Origin: Desulfovibrionales bacterium
Lineage (GTDB): Bacteria > Desulfobacterota > Desulfovibrionia > Desulfovibrionales > Desulfomicrobiaceae
Direction of reading: 5' to 3'
Assembly: GCA_012729655.1 (NCBI GenBank)
Contig: JAAYCS010000082.1
Location: forward strand, 1 to 50,558
DNA length: 50,558 nt
Under the pieces are notes generated by a model. The model ran no database searches. It was not told the DNA's origin and worked only from the letters and a program-made list of their open reading frames with translations. Made by a program: the position numbers and the translations under genes. Below are positions 9,144 through 17,793 of this stretch, one piece after another (position 1 is the first letter of the stretch; each line of letters starts with the position of its first letter).

Positions 9144-9850
9144 CAGACTCCCTCTCCATCGTTGCGGCGGTCGCTCTCCACGCGGCCGTCGACAAAGCGG
9201 ATGACCCTCCTGGCATATTCAGCCATATCGGGTTCGTGGGTGACCATGAGCACGGTGATGCCCAGCTCATGGTTGAGGGTCTGAATCAAGTCCATGATGT
9301 CCTGACTGGAACGCGTGTCGAGATTTCCCGTGGGTTCGTCCGCGAGCAGCACATGGGGTCGGGTGACAATGGCGCGGGCAATGGCCACCCGCTGCTGCTG
9401 ACCTCCGGACAACTCGCCCGGGGTGTGGTGCTCCCAATCTTCCAGGCCGACCTGCCTGAGCGCCGCGCGTGCCGCGGCATGGCGATGGGCTGTGGGCTGG
9501 CCACGATAAATCAGCGGCAATTCAACGTTTTCCAGCGCTGTGGTGCGCGCCAGAAGGTTGAACCCCTGGAACACGAAACCGAGATAGTTGCGCCTGAGCA
9601 GCGCCCGCCCATTGCGTGTCAACTGCTCGACCCGGATGCCCTCGAATTCGTAGCTCCCGCTGGTAGGCGTATCCAGGCAGCCAAGGATGTTCATGACTGT
9701 GGACTTGCCCGAGCCGCTGGGTCCCATGATGGCCACAAAATCACCCGCCTCGATGGCGAGGTCGATGCCCCTCAATGCCTGGAAGGCGACATTTCCGCTG
9801 CCGTAGGTCTTGGTGATACCCGACATCCGGATGAGGGCCGCATCGCTCAT
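9143..9850 (-). CDS. MacB/LolD-type ABC transporter ATP-binding protein
   Basis: A 235-residue ATPase with Walker A GPSGSGKST near residue 43, Q-loop FVFQGFNLLARTTALENVELP, signature LSGGQQQRVAIARA, Walker B VLLADEPTGNLD and H-loop MVTHEPDMAEYARR. These match the MacB/LolD branch that pairs with FtsX-fold permeases. It overlaps the fusion-protein gene by 4 nt (ATGA) and the permease gene by one. It should power the adjacent permease on the cytoplasmic face. Confidence 0.95.
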   Translation of the reverse strand: MSDAALIRMSGITKTYGSGNVAFQALRGIDLAIEAGDFVAIMGPSGSGKSTVMNILGCLDTPTSGSYEFEGIRVEQLTRNGRALLRRNYLGFVFQGFNLLARTTALENVELPLIYRGQPTAHRHAAARAALRQVGLEDWEHHTPGELSGGQQQRVAIARAIVTRPHVLLADEPTGNLDTRSSQDIMDLIQTLNHELGITVLMVTHEPDMAEYARRVIRFVDGRVESDRRNDGEGV

Positions 9851-11142
9851 GGCTGGGCTCTCAGGGCCTCGGTGATGACCTGCATGCCGGCCTTGAGCTC
9901 CCCGTCCGTGATCTCAGTCATGCGGCCGTTGGTGGCCCCTGTCCGCACATCGATGGCGACGGGCTGGCTTTCCTGCAGCACCCATACGCGCGAAGCGACG
10001 CTGTTTCCGGTCACTCGGACCTTCTTTTCCTGTCTCGGCATGCGGGGCAACAGGGTGCCGACGACACTGGTGCCTGGTTTTTTTTCACCCTCATCGCCCA
10101 GGGCCGGAGTGAAACGCAGTGCAGCATTGGGGACCAGAAGGGCATCCTCCCGCGTCAGGGTGGTGATCTCGGCGGTGCCGGTCATGCCTGGACGAAGACT
10201 GAGATCAGTGTTGTCCACATCAAGCACCGTGCGGTAGGAAATCACCCCGCCCGATTCCTGGGATCCGAAGCCAACCCGGGTGATGACGGCGGTGTACTCG
10301 CGGCCGGGCCAGGCATCCACGGTGAATGTAGCGTTCTGACCCTCCTTCACCTGCCCGACATCGGCCTCGTCCACGTCAACCTGCAGTTCCATCTTGGTCA
10401 GATCTTCGGCCAGCTTGAACAGCACCGGTGCCTGGAAGGAAGCTGCCACGGTCTGGCCCGGATCCACCTCGCGCGACAGCACCACGCCATTGATGGGGGA
10501 ACGGATGCTGGCTTTGTACAGATTGGTCTCGTCGGACTGCAGCGCGGCTTTTGCCTGAATAACGCTTGCATGCGCGCTTGCCTCATTGGCCTTGGCCCGC
10601 TTCAGGTTGGCCTCTGCCGTGTCCATCTCAGCCTTGGACGGGACCTTGCCTCCGGAAAGCTGGGAAACGTGGCGGTAACGAGCCAGCACGGCATGCACTT
10701 CGGACACGGTGGCCTGGGACTGCAACACCTGCGCCTCGGCCGCCGCAAGCAGGGCGCGCGACTTTGCCACCGTGTCCTGAAGCTTGGACAGATCCAGCCG
10801 CGCCAGCACCTGGCCCTTTGTGACTTGGTCGTTGTCATCCACAAAGACCTTGTCGACGATTCCGGACAGTTCACTGCCAACATCCACTGTATTGGTCGGC
10901 TGCAGATTGCCGGTGGCCGAGACCCTGACCACCAGAGTGCCGCGTGCGGCGGCTTCGGTCGTGTAGCGTGGGGCCGATTTCTCGTTGCCGGAACGCAGCC
11001 ACAACCAAACCGAGACCCCCACCACCATCAGCGCTCCGGCTAGCCAGACCCATAGCCATGGGAATCGTTTGGCGGATTGGGTTTCCAGGAGGTCCTTGAG
11101 TTGCATGTCCTGCTTGGCCCGGGAAAAGTTGGCGTCATTCAT
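9847..11142 (-). CDS. MacA-like periplasmic membrane fusion protein
   Basis: A 431-residue periplasmic adaptor: a cytoplasmic start, one membrane anchor at about residues 29-51, a barrel-sandwich half-motif (TNTVDVGSELSGIVDKVFV), an alpha-helical hairpin at about 110-220, then beta-barrel domains. The later segment GQTVAASFQAPVLFKLAEDL is characteristic of MacA relatives. It links the inner-membrane ABC pump to the NodT-type channel. The start overlaps the nodT-like stop by 8 nt and has an AAGGA site. No regulatory gene is attached. Confidence 0.92.
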   Translation of the reverse strand: MNDANFSRAKQDMQLKDLLETQSAKRFPWLWVWLAGALMVVGVSVWLWLRSGNEKSAPRYTTEAAARGTLVVRVSATGNLQPTNTVDVGSELSGIVDKVFVDDNDQVTKGQVLARLDLSKLQDTVAKSRALLAAAEAQVLQSQATVSEVHAVLARYRHVSQLSGGKVPSKAEMDTAEANLKRAKANEASAHASVIQAKAALQSDETNLYKASIRSPINGVVLSREVDPGQTVAASFQAPVLFKLAEDLTKMELQVDVDEADVGQVKEGQNATFTVDAWPGREYTAVITRVGFGSQESGGVISYRTVLDVDNTDLSLRPGMTGTAEITTLTREDALLVPNAALRFTPALGDEGEKKPGTSVVGTLLPRMPRQEKKVRVTGNSVASRVWVLQESQPVAIDVRTGATNGRMTEITDGELKAGMQVITEALRAQP

Positions 11143-12589
11143 GGGATGTCCTTTCCGGCCGGGCGGCTTCGGTCTGCCACGACCATCCCCCGCCCAGCGC
11201 CTTGTACAAGCTGATGAGCGTCAGCACCCCGTCGGCACGGGCGGTGGCGAGGTTGTCCTCCACGGACAACACACTGCGCTCGGTGTCGAGCACCGATTGG
11301 AAATCAATCAATCCGCTGCTGTAGCGTTGCCGCGCCATTTCTGCGGCATTGCGCTCAGCCTCGACGGCATTGGCCAGCGCCCTCACCCGTTCCCGGTTGC
11401 GCGCCAGGGCAACAAGGGCGTTCTCCACCTCCTCCAGTGCCTCCAGGACGACCTGTTCGTAAGCCACCAGTGCCTGCTCCCGCACAGCGTTCTGGATTTC
11501 GACCTGACCTCGCAGGCGGCCGGCGTCAAAGATGGGCGCCGAGATGCCGGCAAGAAGCGACGACGTGCCTGTCCCGCTGCTTCCGAGAGCGCCCAGGGAC
11601 AGCGCTTCGAATCCGATGGTTCCGGAAAGATTGAAAGCTGGATAGCGCGCTGCCTCGGCAGCGCCGATCCTGGCGGTTTCCGCTGCCAATGTGCGCTCAG
11701 CCGCACGCACGTCGGGCCGCTGGCGCAGGATGTCCGCCGGAATGCCAACCGCGATCCCCTCGGGCACGGCCGGGAGATCCCCTGACGGAGTGAGCCGGGC
11801 CTGCAGCGTCCCGGGAGTCTGCCCTAAAAGGACATCCAGCCGATGTCCCGCCTCGGCCAGGCTGGTTTCCAGGTTGGGTATCTGCGCCCTGGTCTGCTCC
11901 AGGTTGCCGCGGGCCTGCTCAACGTCCTGACTGCTGACTAAGCCGGCCTGGGCGCGCCATTCGGTGAGCTGAAGCGTCTCCGACTGGGTGGCAAGATTTT
12001 CCCGGGCAATGCGCAGGCGAAGCTGCACGGTGCGGAAGTCCATGTAGTTCCGGCCCACTTCGGCTGTCAGGGTAACCTGCGCGTCGTGCAAACGGGCTAT
12101 GGACGATTCGAAGGAGGCCCCGGCAGCCTCGACGCTGCGCCGTACCCCGCCGAAGAGATCAAGCTCCCAGGCTGCATCGAATCCCGCGTTGAACAGCTCA
12201 CGCGTGGTTCCACTGCCAACTTCCTTGCTCGACTGGCTGCGCCTGGCATTGCCGGATGCGGCCAGGTTGGGAAAGAATTCAGACACAGCCACTCCCCGGC
12301 GGGCCCTGGCTTCCCATAACTTGGCCTGTGCGCTGCGCACATCCGGGCTGTTCAGCAAGGCCTCCTCCACCAATGCGATGAGCAGGGGATCGTCCAGGTT
12401 TTCCCACCACTGGCTGATGTCTGCCACCGGATCAGGATGCGTCACAGGACGGGCAGACGTATCGAGGTTGGTCCACCCTGCTGGTGGGGCCATTGCCGGA
12501 GGAGTGTAGTCAGGACCCACTGCAGCGCAAGACGCAAGGATGACGAGGCAAAGCAGGAAGAACGCACGAGAGAGAATGATCACATGCAT
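11135..12589 (-). CDS. NodT-family outer-membrane efflux lipoprotein (TolC-like)
   Basis: A 484-residue outer-membrane factor. The N-terminal signal ends in the lipobox LASC near residue 21, followed by AAVGPDYTPP, the usual start of NodT/OprM mature proteins. Two OEP repeats follow, with characteristic phrases WWENLDDPLL, AAWELDLFGGVRRSVEAA and PAVPEGI...LRQRPDVRAAERTLAAET. It forms the exit channel of the pump encoded by the three genes downstream and is first in this operon. The ribosome-binding site is poor, so the start is moderately uncertain. Many OEP homologues are paired with RND pumps; this one is with an ABC pump. Confidence 0.93.
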   Translation of the reverse strand: MHVIILSRAFFLLCLVILASCAAVGPDYTPPAMAPPAGWTNLDTSARPVTHPDPVADISQWWENLDDPLLIALVEEALLNSPDVRSAQAKLWEARARRGVAVSEFFPNLAASGNARRSQSSKEVGSGTTRELFNAGFDAAWELDLFGGVRRSVEAAGASFESSIARLHDAQVTLTAEVGRNYMDFRTVQLRLRIARENLATQSETLQLTEWRAQAGLVSSQDVEQARGNLEQTRAQIPNLETSLAEAGHRLDVLLGQTPGTLQARLTPSGDLPAVPEGIAVGIPADILRQRPDVRAAERTLAAETARIGAAEAARYPAFNLSGTIGFEALSLGALGSSGTGTSSLLAGISAPIFDAGRLRGQVEIQNAVREQALVAYEQVVLEALEEVENALVALARNRERVRALANAVEAERNAAEMARQRYSSGLIDFQSVLDTERSVLSVEDNLATARADGVLTLISLYKALGGGWSWQTEAARPERTSHE

Positions 12590-12706
12590 GTCGATTCGCC
12601 CCCGCGTGTCTTGCGGTCCTGGCAGGACGCTCCAGAATCATATGAAATACACTGCTTCACATTCTCCTCAAATGCCACAAGACTTGCCACGATGGGGATT
12701 CCCAGA

Positions 12707-12731
12707 CGTTGTGCCCTTGTGCGCGACAACG
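12707..12731. promoter_or_regulatory. candidate operator, 25-bp inverted repeat
   Basis: Arms CGTTGT (12707-12712) and ACAACG (12726-12731) around a 13-nt spacer, about 120 bp upstream of the efflux operon start codon. The size fits a dimeric repressor site such as a TetR or MarR protein might use, but six-base arms can arise by chance. Confidence 0.25.
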
Positions 12732-12839
12732 CCGCAGTCTGCCTGCCCAGCCGTTGCGCAGGGAGGCTGCCGGTCTTTCCTCTTCAATGCATGAAAGAGG
12801 CCGCGTGTTCCGAAGTGCATCACCTGGCGAATTCCCGGA

Positions 12840-12866
12840 CAAAAAAAGGCATCCCGAAGGATGCCA
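12840..12866 (-). terminator. rho-independent terminator of the PilZ gene
   Basis: Stem GGCATCC/GGATGCC (12848-12854 and 12859-12865) with tetraloop CGAA. On the minus strand it is followed by seven or more U. It sits about 60 bp after the PilZ stop and separates that gene from the efflux operon. Confidence 0.85.
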
Positions 12867-12926
12867 CCATTGACCAAGAACAAAATACACGGGCATGATT
12901 GTCTGATTGCGCAGTGAAATGCGAAA

Positions 12927-13229
12927 TCAATTCACAAATTCCACACCCACTCCGTAAAACCCGGAGCAGCTGCCTTCCTGGGCAGAACACCACCGCACGA
13001 TCCCATCGTAGCACGCCTTGTCGAGGCCTGAATCCCCTTTTTTTTCCGCATCAAATTTGATGGTTACAGGGGACCATTCCAGCAGCAGGTAGTCCGATTC
13101 AAGCATCACCCCGCCCGTGCTGTAGTTGAGAACCCTCGAACCGAACGTGAATTCCTCCAGAAAAAAAATCTCCACGTTGCATGGCTCAAAGCTTGCTTTC
13201 CGGGGGTATCTTCGTTTTTCCATTTCCAT
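12927..13229 (-). CDS. PilZ-domain protein (putative c-di-GMP receptor)
   Basis: A 100-residue single-domain protein. The N-terminal KRRYPRK fits the RxxxR half of the c-di-GMP motif, and NYSTGGVML near residue 36 fits the (D/N)xSxxG half; GVGVEFVN is a common PilZ C-terminus. It is probably a cytoplasmic effector that binds c-di-GMP and a partner protein; the partner cannot be predicted because it stands alone with its own terminator. An alternative ATG two codons in (13223) would serve equally well. Confidence 0.85.
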   Translation of the reverse strand: MEMEKRRYPRKASFEPCNVEIFFLEEFTFGSRVLNYSTGGVMLESDYLLLEWSPVTIKFDAEKKGDSGLDKACYDGIVRWCSAQEGSCSGFYGVGVEFVN

Positions 13230-13535
13230 ATTCCCAGGACATCACAAATCGAATGGATTGATGGGACAATCCTGAATCATTGAAAAATCCTATTCGCAAA
13301 CCCAGACATCTCACTGCACCGGGCAGCGCCTATCTCTCGTTCCTGTACGATATAATATTTCCCATACTCTTCTCGGGCGTCCCGGGCAACCCAATATTGG
13401 CGGAACTGCCAATATTTTGTGCGCAACGGCGCGGAAGGCAGCCCTTCGTCAGCCGGGCCACCCCTCCTCCTTTTGGGGCGACACAATGCCTTGTCATCCT
13501 TGTCATCCCCGGCTGCCTGCCGTAACCACAGAGCC
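13230..13535. other. intergenic region between PilZ and PHP genes
   Basis: 306 bp with no supportable gene, between divergently transcribed genes. It holds a TATAAT at 13351-13356 without a good -35 partner and the hairpin at 13393-13416. Confidence 0.4.
13393..13416. repeat. perfect 9-bp inverted repeat / hairpin
   Basis: AATATTGGC, six-nt loop, GCCAATATT. The arms are perfect and their AT-rich core contrasts with the surrounding GC-rich DNA. On the + strand it is followed by TTG rather than a long U tract, so an operator is as likely as a terminator. Confidence 0.45.
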
Positions 13536-14408
13536 ATGCCGGAAATCGATTTGCACACCCACTCCACGGCCTCCGATGGGACCCTCAGCCCGACAGCCCT
13601 TGTGGCTGCAGCTGCGGCCATGAAACTCAGGGCCATCGCACTGACGGATCATGACACCATCCAGGGCCTCCCCGAAGCCTGTGCAGCTGGGCAGGAACTC
13701 GCCCTGGAGGTCATCAGCGGATGTGAACTGAGCGTCAACTTCCCCAAAGGGAGCATGCACATCCTCGGGCTGTGGATTCCCCTGCATCCGGCCCGGCTGC
13801 AGTCCACCCTGGACAGGTTGTCCTCCCTGCGCAGGTCCCGCAACGAAACCATCCTCCGGAATCTGAACCATTACGGGGTTGAGGCCACGTACGACGAGCT
13901 GGAACGGATAGCGGACGGGGGGATCATTGGCCGGCCCCATATCGCCCAGCTTCTGGTCAGCAAGGGGGTCGCCCTGAACCTGCAGGATGCGTTCATCAAC
14001 TGGCTGCGGCCCGGGACCAAGGGCTACGCGCCGAAAGAAAAGCTGGACCCACGGGAAGGCATTGATCTGTTGAAGGAGGAGGGAGCGACTGTCATCCTGG
14101 CCCACCCCTGCACCCTGCACCTGGAAGGGCCCGAACTGGAAGGTCTTCTCCACGAACTCAAGGACTGGGGGCTCGACGGGGTGGAGGTCATCTACTCCAT
14201 GCACACCCAGGCTCAGACCGATACCTATGCCCGCTTATGCCGCAAGCTCGACCTGCTCCAGAGCGCAGGCTCGGACTTCCATGGTGCCAACAAGCCGAAC
14301 ATCTCCCTGGGGCGGGGCAAGGGAGGGTTGAGACCAACATACCGCCTGGTGGAGCGGATGAAGGAACGACGCGCCGCCCAAGGTCTCTCAATCCCTTCCT
14401 GCAGCTGA
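13536..14408 (+). CDS. PHP-domain phosphoesterase (RNase AM / nucleotide phosphatase-like)
   Basis: A 290-residue PHP-family metallohydrolase. Metal ligands are visible in DLHTHSTASDG (residues 5-15), LTDHDT (about 36-41), the AHP motif and SDFHG near residue 246. Length and order match the stand-alone PHP proteins related to E. coli RnmA/YciV, which act on nucleotides or 5' ends of short RNAs; the substrate here is inferred. The start at 13536 is chosen because the PHP domain begins at once; the frame is open 39 codons further upstream, but those residues are low-complexity and proline-rich. The ribosome-binding site is weak. The U32 gene follows after 19 bp. Confidence 0.88.
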   Translation: MPEIDLHTHSTASDGTLSPTALVAAAAAMKLRAIALTDHDTIQGLPEACAAGQELALEVISGCELSVNFPKGSMHILGLWIPLHPARLQSTLDRLSSLRRSRNETILRNLNHYGVEATYDELERIADGGIIGRPHIAQLLVSKGVALNLQDAFINWLRPGTKGYAPKEKLDPREGIDLLKEEGATVILAHPCTLHLEGPELEGLLHELKDWGLDGVEVIYSMHTQAQTDTYARLCRKLDLLQSAGSDFHGANKPNISLGRGKGGLRPTYRLVERMKERRAAQGLSIPSCS

Positions 14409-14427
14409 TTTCCACGGAACACAGACT

Positions 14428-15651
14428 ATGCTCCCTTTGCCTGAACTTCTCGTTCCAGCCGCCGACCCGGATAAACTCGACACGGCCCTGACCTACGGGG
14501 CCGACGCCGTGTATGTGGGAGGAAAGGAGCTGAACCTGCGGGCCAAGTCCGGGGGATTCTCCTTTGCAGAGCTGACCCAGGCCGTGACCCAGGCCCACGC
14601 CCGCCAGTGCGCGGTCTATTTCACCCTCAACCTCCTGGCCTGGGAGGAGCATCTTCCGGCCGTGGCCCGCTATCTGGACGAACTGGCAGCCTCCGGCGTC
14701 GACGGGATCATCATCGCCGACCCTGGCGTCCTGGCCATGGCCGCCAAACGCGTCCCGCACATCCCCATCCATCTTTCGACCCAGGCCAACACCTCCAATT
14801 CGGCCTCCGCGGCCTTCTGGAGGGATCAGGGCGCCACTCGCGTCAATCTGGCCCGGGAGCTGGGAGCCCGGCGGATCCGGACCCTGGTTGAAAATGTGAG
14901 TGGCCTTGAATTGGAAGTTTTCGTGCACGGCGCCATGTGCATGGCCATCTCAGGCCGCTGCCTGCTCTCGGCCCATGTCAACGAGCGCTCGGCCAATCTG
15001 GGGCAGTGCACCCATCCCTGCCGCTTTGACTACAGGGTCACGGGACTGCGCCTGGAGGAAAAACTGCGTCCAGGCCGGGATATGTGGGAACTGGTGGAGG
15101 GCGGGGAATATGCCCAGATCATGAGCGCCGAGGATCTTTGCCTGGTCAAGTATCTGCCCTGGTTCCAGCGCACTGGCGTGCACAGCCTGAAGATAGAGGG
15201 ACGCATGAAGACGTCTTCCTACCTGGCCCAGGTCACGGACGTGTACCGCACGGCCCTCGACGACGTGGCGCAGCGGACGTGTCGGCCGGCCCTGTATTTG
15301 GACGAACTCCGCCAGACAGCCACCCGGCCCCTGTCCACAGGTTTTTTCACGCCCGTACGCCGCACACTGGCTTTGCCCCTGCCCCGGGACCAACGCAAGA
15401 ACATTGTCGCCCGGGTACGCGAAGAAATCCGGCCCGGCCTGTGGGCCATGGATGTCAAACACCGCTTCCTGGCTGGCGACCCCCTTGAAATCCTTGTCCC
15501 TGGCCTGCGACGTCCGGTCATGGATTCCGGAACGTATGGGGTGGAGAGGCAGGACGGCAGCCTTGTCCGGGAGGTGCACAGCGGCCTGCGCCTTGTGCTG
15601 CGCAGCGATCACCCAGATCTCAGGACTGGGCTCTTTCTGCGGTCCAGGTGA
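14428..15651 (+). CDS. peptidase U32 family protein (TrhP/RlhA-like)
   Basis: A 407-residue U32 protein. The start LLVPAADPDKLDTALTYG and the segment DAVYVGGKELNLRAKSGGFS are typical, and the signature region near residues 165-200 carries clustered cysteines (GAMCMAISGRCLLS, LGQCTHPC) that in characterised members ligate an iron-sulfur cluster. Bacterial relatives TrhP and RlhA hydroxylate tRNA wobble uridine or 23S rRNA using prephenate; whether this one modifies tRNA, rRNA or another target cannot be decided. It is in tandem with the PHP gene and convergent with larC. Confidence 0.88.
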   Translation: MLPLPELLVPAADPDKLDTALTYGADAVYVGGKELNLRAKSGGFSFAELTQAVTQAHARQCAVYFTLNLLAWEEHLPAVARYLDELAASGVDGIIIADPGVLAMAAKRVPHIPIHLSTQANTSNSASAAFWRDQGATRVNLARELGARRIRTLVENVSGLELEVFVHGAMCMAISGRCLLSAHVNERSANLGQCTHPCRFDYRVTGLRLEEKLRPGRDMWELVEGGEYAQIMSAEDLCLVKYLPWFQRTGVHSLKIEGRMKTSSYLAQVTDVYRTALDDVAQRTCRPALYLDELRQTATRPLSTGFFTPVRRTLALPLPRDQRKNIVARVREEIRPGLWAMDVKHRFLAGDPLEILVPGLRRPVMDSGTYGVERQDGSLVREVHSGLRLVLRSDHPDLRTGLFLRSR

Positions 15652-15688
15652 TCGGCGCACGGATAGACGCGGCACCCCTGGCCGGACC

Positions 15689-16834
15689 CTACTCCCTTTC
15701 TCCGAGCAGATACCGCAGCTGGGCCACGCTCTTACCCGTCTTCGCGGCCAGGTCCTTCAGGGCCTCAAACTCCGGCCGGCTGTAGCGCCGCCCGTCCAGA
15801 ACCATGTCCTTGACCCGGAGTTGCCCCCAGGGCGAGGCCTGCGTTGCTGCTTCACGCGGCACCACTGCCCTCAGGGTCTCAGTGATACGCAAACCAAGGG
15901 TCATGGTCTGGGCAAAAACCAGGTCGCGGATGCGGGACAGGTCTCCGGGCCGGCAGAGCACCTGCAGCAGCCCGCCCGGCCGGTTCTTCTTCATCACCCC
16001 GGGCAGAAAAAGAACATCCAGGGCCCCCTGCGACAAAAGCACCGAAAAGACATCGCCCAACTCCTCCCCGGTCAGGTGATCGACATTGGTCTCCAGCACC
16101 ATGACCCGCTCTGTGCCCGGCTCCCTGCCGGAAAAAAGCATCGCCCGCAGCCCATTTACCGTCCCCAGGTCCATGGTCCCGAGCCCGAGGCCCGTACGTT
16201 CGATCCGCCCAACGGGGCCGGATGCGAACTCGTCCACAAGCTGGTCGACCAGGAGGGCGCCTGTGGGCGTGATGACTTCCTGCACATACTCCGACGCGTA
16301 CACAGGTTTCCCGCGCAAAAGTTCCAGGGTAGCTGGGGCAGGGAGGGGCATGAGGCCATGGGCGCAGCGCACGGTTCCGGAAAACCAGGGCAGCTTCGAA
16401 CACGTCACGCGGGTCACGCCGAGACACTCCACGGCCCAGAAAGCCCCGACTACATCGACGAGGGTGTCCACGGCCCCTATTTCGTGGAAATGGATCTGCT
16501 CCAGCTCCACATCATGCACTTTTGCCTCCACCTGACCCAGGCGTTCCAACGCGGCCTGGGACCGGGACCGGACCTGTTCAGAAACAGGCAATTTCCCGAT
16601 AATACCGGTCAGATCATGAAGATGGCGCAAAGGTTGCTTTGCCGGCCCTTCGATGTGCAGGCGCGTCCCGGCAATGCCCTGGCTGCGCGCCTGCACGGCC
16701 GCAACATCAACCTGCAACCCGGCGTGGCGGAACGTGGCGCCCAGAACGGCAAGATCCACTCCCAGATCCGCCATGGCCGCCAAAAACATGTCCCCGGCAA
16801 TCCCGGCTGGACAATCAAGATACAACTCGGGCAT
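15689..16834 (-). CDS. larC: LarC, nickel-pincer cofactor nickel chelatase
   Basis: Inserts nickel into the pyridinium bis-thiocarboxylate pincer cofactor of lactate racemase and related enzymes. The 381-residue protein begins LYLDCPAGIAGDMFLAAM, the family hallmark, has HFHEIGAVDTLVDVVGA near residue 110, and ends with the C-terminal LarC domain (TNVDHLTGEELG, VMKKNRPGGLLQVLC). The ATG at 16834 follows GAGGAAG; the frame is open far upstream but that part is antisense to the hydrolase gene. LarB and LarE genes are not in the window, so partners must be elsewhere, or LarC serves another enzyme. Confidence 0.93.
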   Translation of the reverse strand: MPELYLDCPAGIAGDMFLAAMADLGVDLAVLGATFRHAGLQVDVAAVQARSQGIAGTRLHIEGPAKQPLRHLHDLTGIIGKLPVSEQVRSRSQAALERLGQVEAKVHDVELEQIHFHEIGAVDTLVDVVGAFWAVECLGVTRVTCSKLPWFSGTVRCAHGLMPLPAPATLELLRGKPVYASEYVQEVITPTGALLVDQLVDEFASGPVGRIERTGLGLGTMDLGTVNGLRAMLFSGREPGTERVMVLETNVDHLTGEELGDVFSVLLSQGALDVLFLPGVMKKNRPGGLLQVLCRPGDLSRIRDLVFAQTMTLGLRITETLRAVVPREAATQASPWGQLRVKDMVLDGRRYSRPEFEALKDLAAKTGKSVAQLRYLLGERE

Positions 16835-16873
16835 TTTCTTCCTCACCGTCAATTTTTTACACGCAGGCACCAC

Positions 16874-17686
16874 ATGCGCATCGCAGCCGTTCAGGTCTCC
16901 GGAATTCCCGGAGATGTCCAGGGCAATCTGGAAAAAATCCGGATCCACACCCAAAAAGGGGCCGCAGCTGGATGCCGACTCCTCCTGTTCCCGGAACTGA
17001 CCGACCTGGGTTACGACCTGCGCGCTGTGCCCCGTCACGGACCCGCAACCTGGAAAACCTCCCAGGGCGTCCTGGCCGGCTTGGCCAGGGAGTTCTCCCT
17101 CTGCCTCGTCTGTGGCGTCTGCCTGGCCGACGGCCACAACCATGCCAACGCCCTGGTGGCCTGGGGACCGGACGGGGAGATCCTGGTCATCTACCGCAAG
17201 ACCCATCTCTTCCGGGCCGGAGACATCGACGAGACCCAGGTTTTCCGGGCCGGAGACGCGGCAACCTGCTTCGAGCTGGATGGGATCAGATTCGGTCTGT
17301 CCATCTGCTATGATCTGCGCTTTCCGGAGCTGTTCCGCACCCTGGCCCTGGGAGGATGTCACGTCCTGCTGCTGGCCGCGGCCTGGCCCAGGGCAAGGAT
17401 CCATGTCTGGAAGCCTCTTTGCATTGCCAGGGCCGTGGAGAACCAATGCTACCTTGTGGGGGCCAACCTCGTCGGTGATCAGGGGATGTATCCCTGTGGA
17501 GGAGCCTCCCTTTTTGTCACACCCGCAGGTCAGACGACAGAGGCAGACCCCCGGCAGGAATGTCTCGTCCACGGCTCGGTCTGCACGGAAGAGCTGCGCG
17601 AGATCCGGAATGCCGTTCCCGCCCTAGCGCACCGCCGTCCGGATCTGTACGCGCGAGGCTTGTCCTATTGCCCATCCTCTCTTTGA
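16874..17686 (+). CDS. carbon-nitrogen hydrolase (nitrilase superfamily)
   Basis: A 270-residue nitrilase-fold amidohydrolase. The catalytic triad is visible: Glu in LLLFPELTDLGYD (near residue 42), Lys in YRKTHLF (near 111) and Cys in GLSICYDLRFPELFR (near 145). Length and motifs suit omega-amidase/deaminated-glutathione amidase-like members, but the substrate is not deducible. The ATG at 16874 is the first at the correct domain start. It is transcribed divergently from larC, with only 39 bp between start codons, so promoters must overlap or lie inside coding DNA. Confidence 0.9.
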   Translation: MRIAAVQVSGIPGDVQGNLEKIRIHTQKGAAAGCRLLLFPELTDLGYDLRAVPRHGPATWKTSQGVLAGLAREFSLCLVCGVCLADGHNHANALVAWGPDGEILVIYRKTHLFRAGDIDETQVFRAGDAATCFELDGIRFGLSICYDLRFPELFRTLALGGCHVLLLAAAWPRARIHVWKPLCIARAVENQCYLVGANLVGDQGMYPCGGASLFVTPAGQTTEADPRQECLVHGSVCTEELREIRNAVPALAHRRPDLYARGLSYCPSSL

Positions 17687-17728
17687 CGGACCAAAGAAAA
17701 GATATTAGTAGTCTGGCAACTTACGCGC

Positions 17729-17758
17729 TTGCATGGTGTGATAAACGCAGTGTATCTC
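17729..17758 (+). promoter_or_regulatory. weak sigma-70 promoter candidate for CBS-ACT gene
   Basis: TTGCAT at 17729-17734 and TATCTC at 17753-17758 with an 18-bp spacer, in the 107-bp gap before the CBS-ACT gene. Both boxes are imperfect. Confidence 0.25.
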
Positions 17759-17793
17759 ACAATGGGCATGCCGCCCCTCCAAGGAGAACTGAC

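Larger units (their letters stand above)
12590..12926. other. intergenic region upstream of efflux operon
   Basis: 337 bp without a credible gene. It must hold the promoter of the minus-strand efflux operon, although no clear -35/-10 pair was found. It contains the 25-bp inverted repeat at 12707-12731 and, at its upper end, the PilZ terminator. Confidence 0.4.

Noticed and set aside
15404-17686. 760-codon open frame on the + strand across larC
   Set aside because: Only its last 270 codons (from 16874) encode a recognisable protein. The rest is antisense to larC, low in family resemblance and explained by high GC at third positions.
17735-17762. CRP/FNR-like TGTGA and TCACA half-sites before the CBS-ACT gene
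   Set aside because: The half-sites are about 15 bp apart instead of the 6 bp expected.
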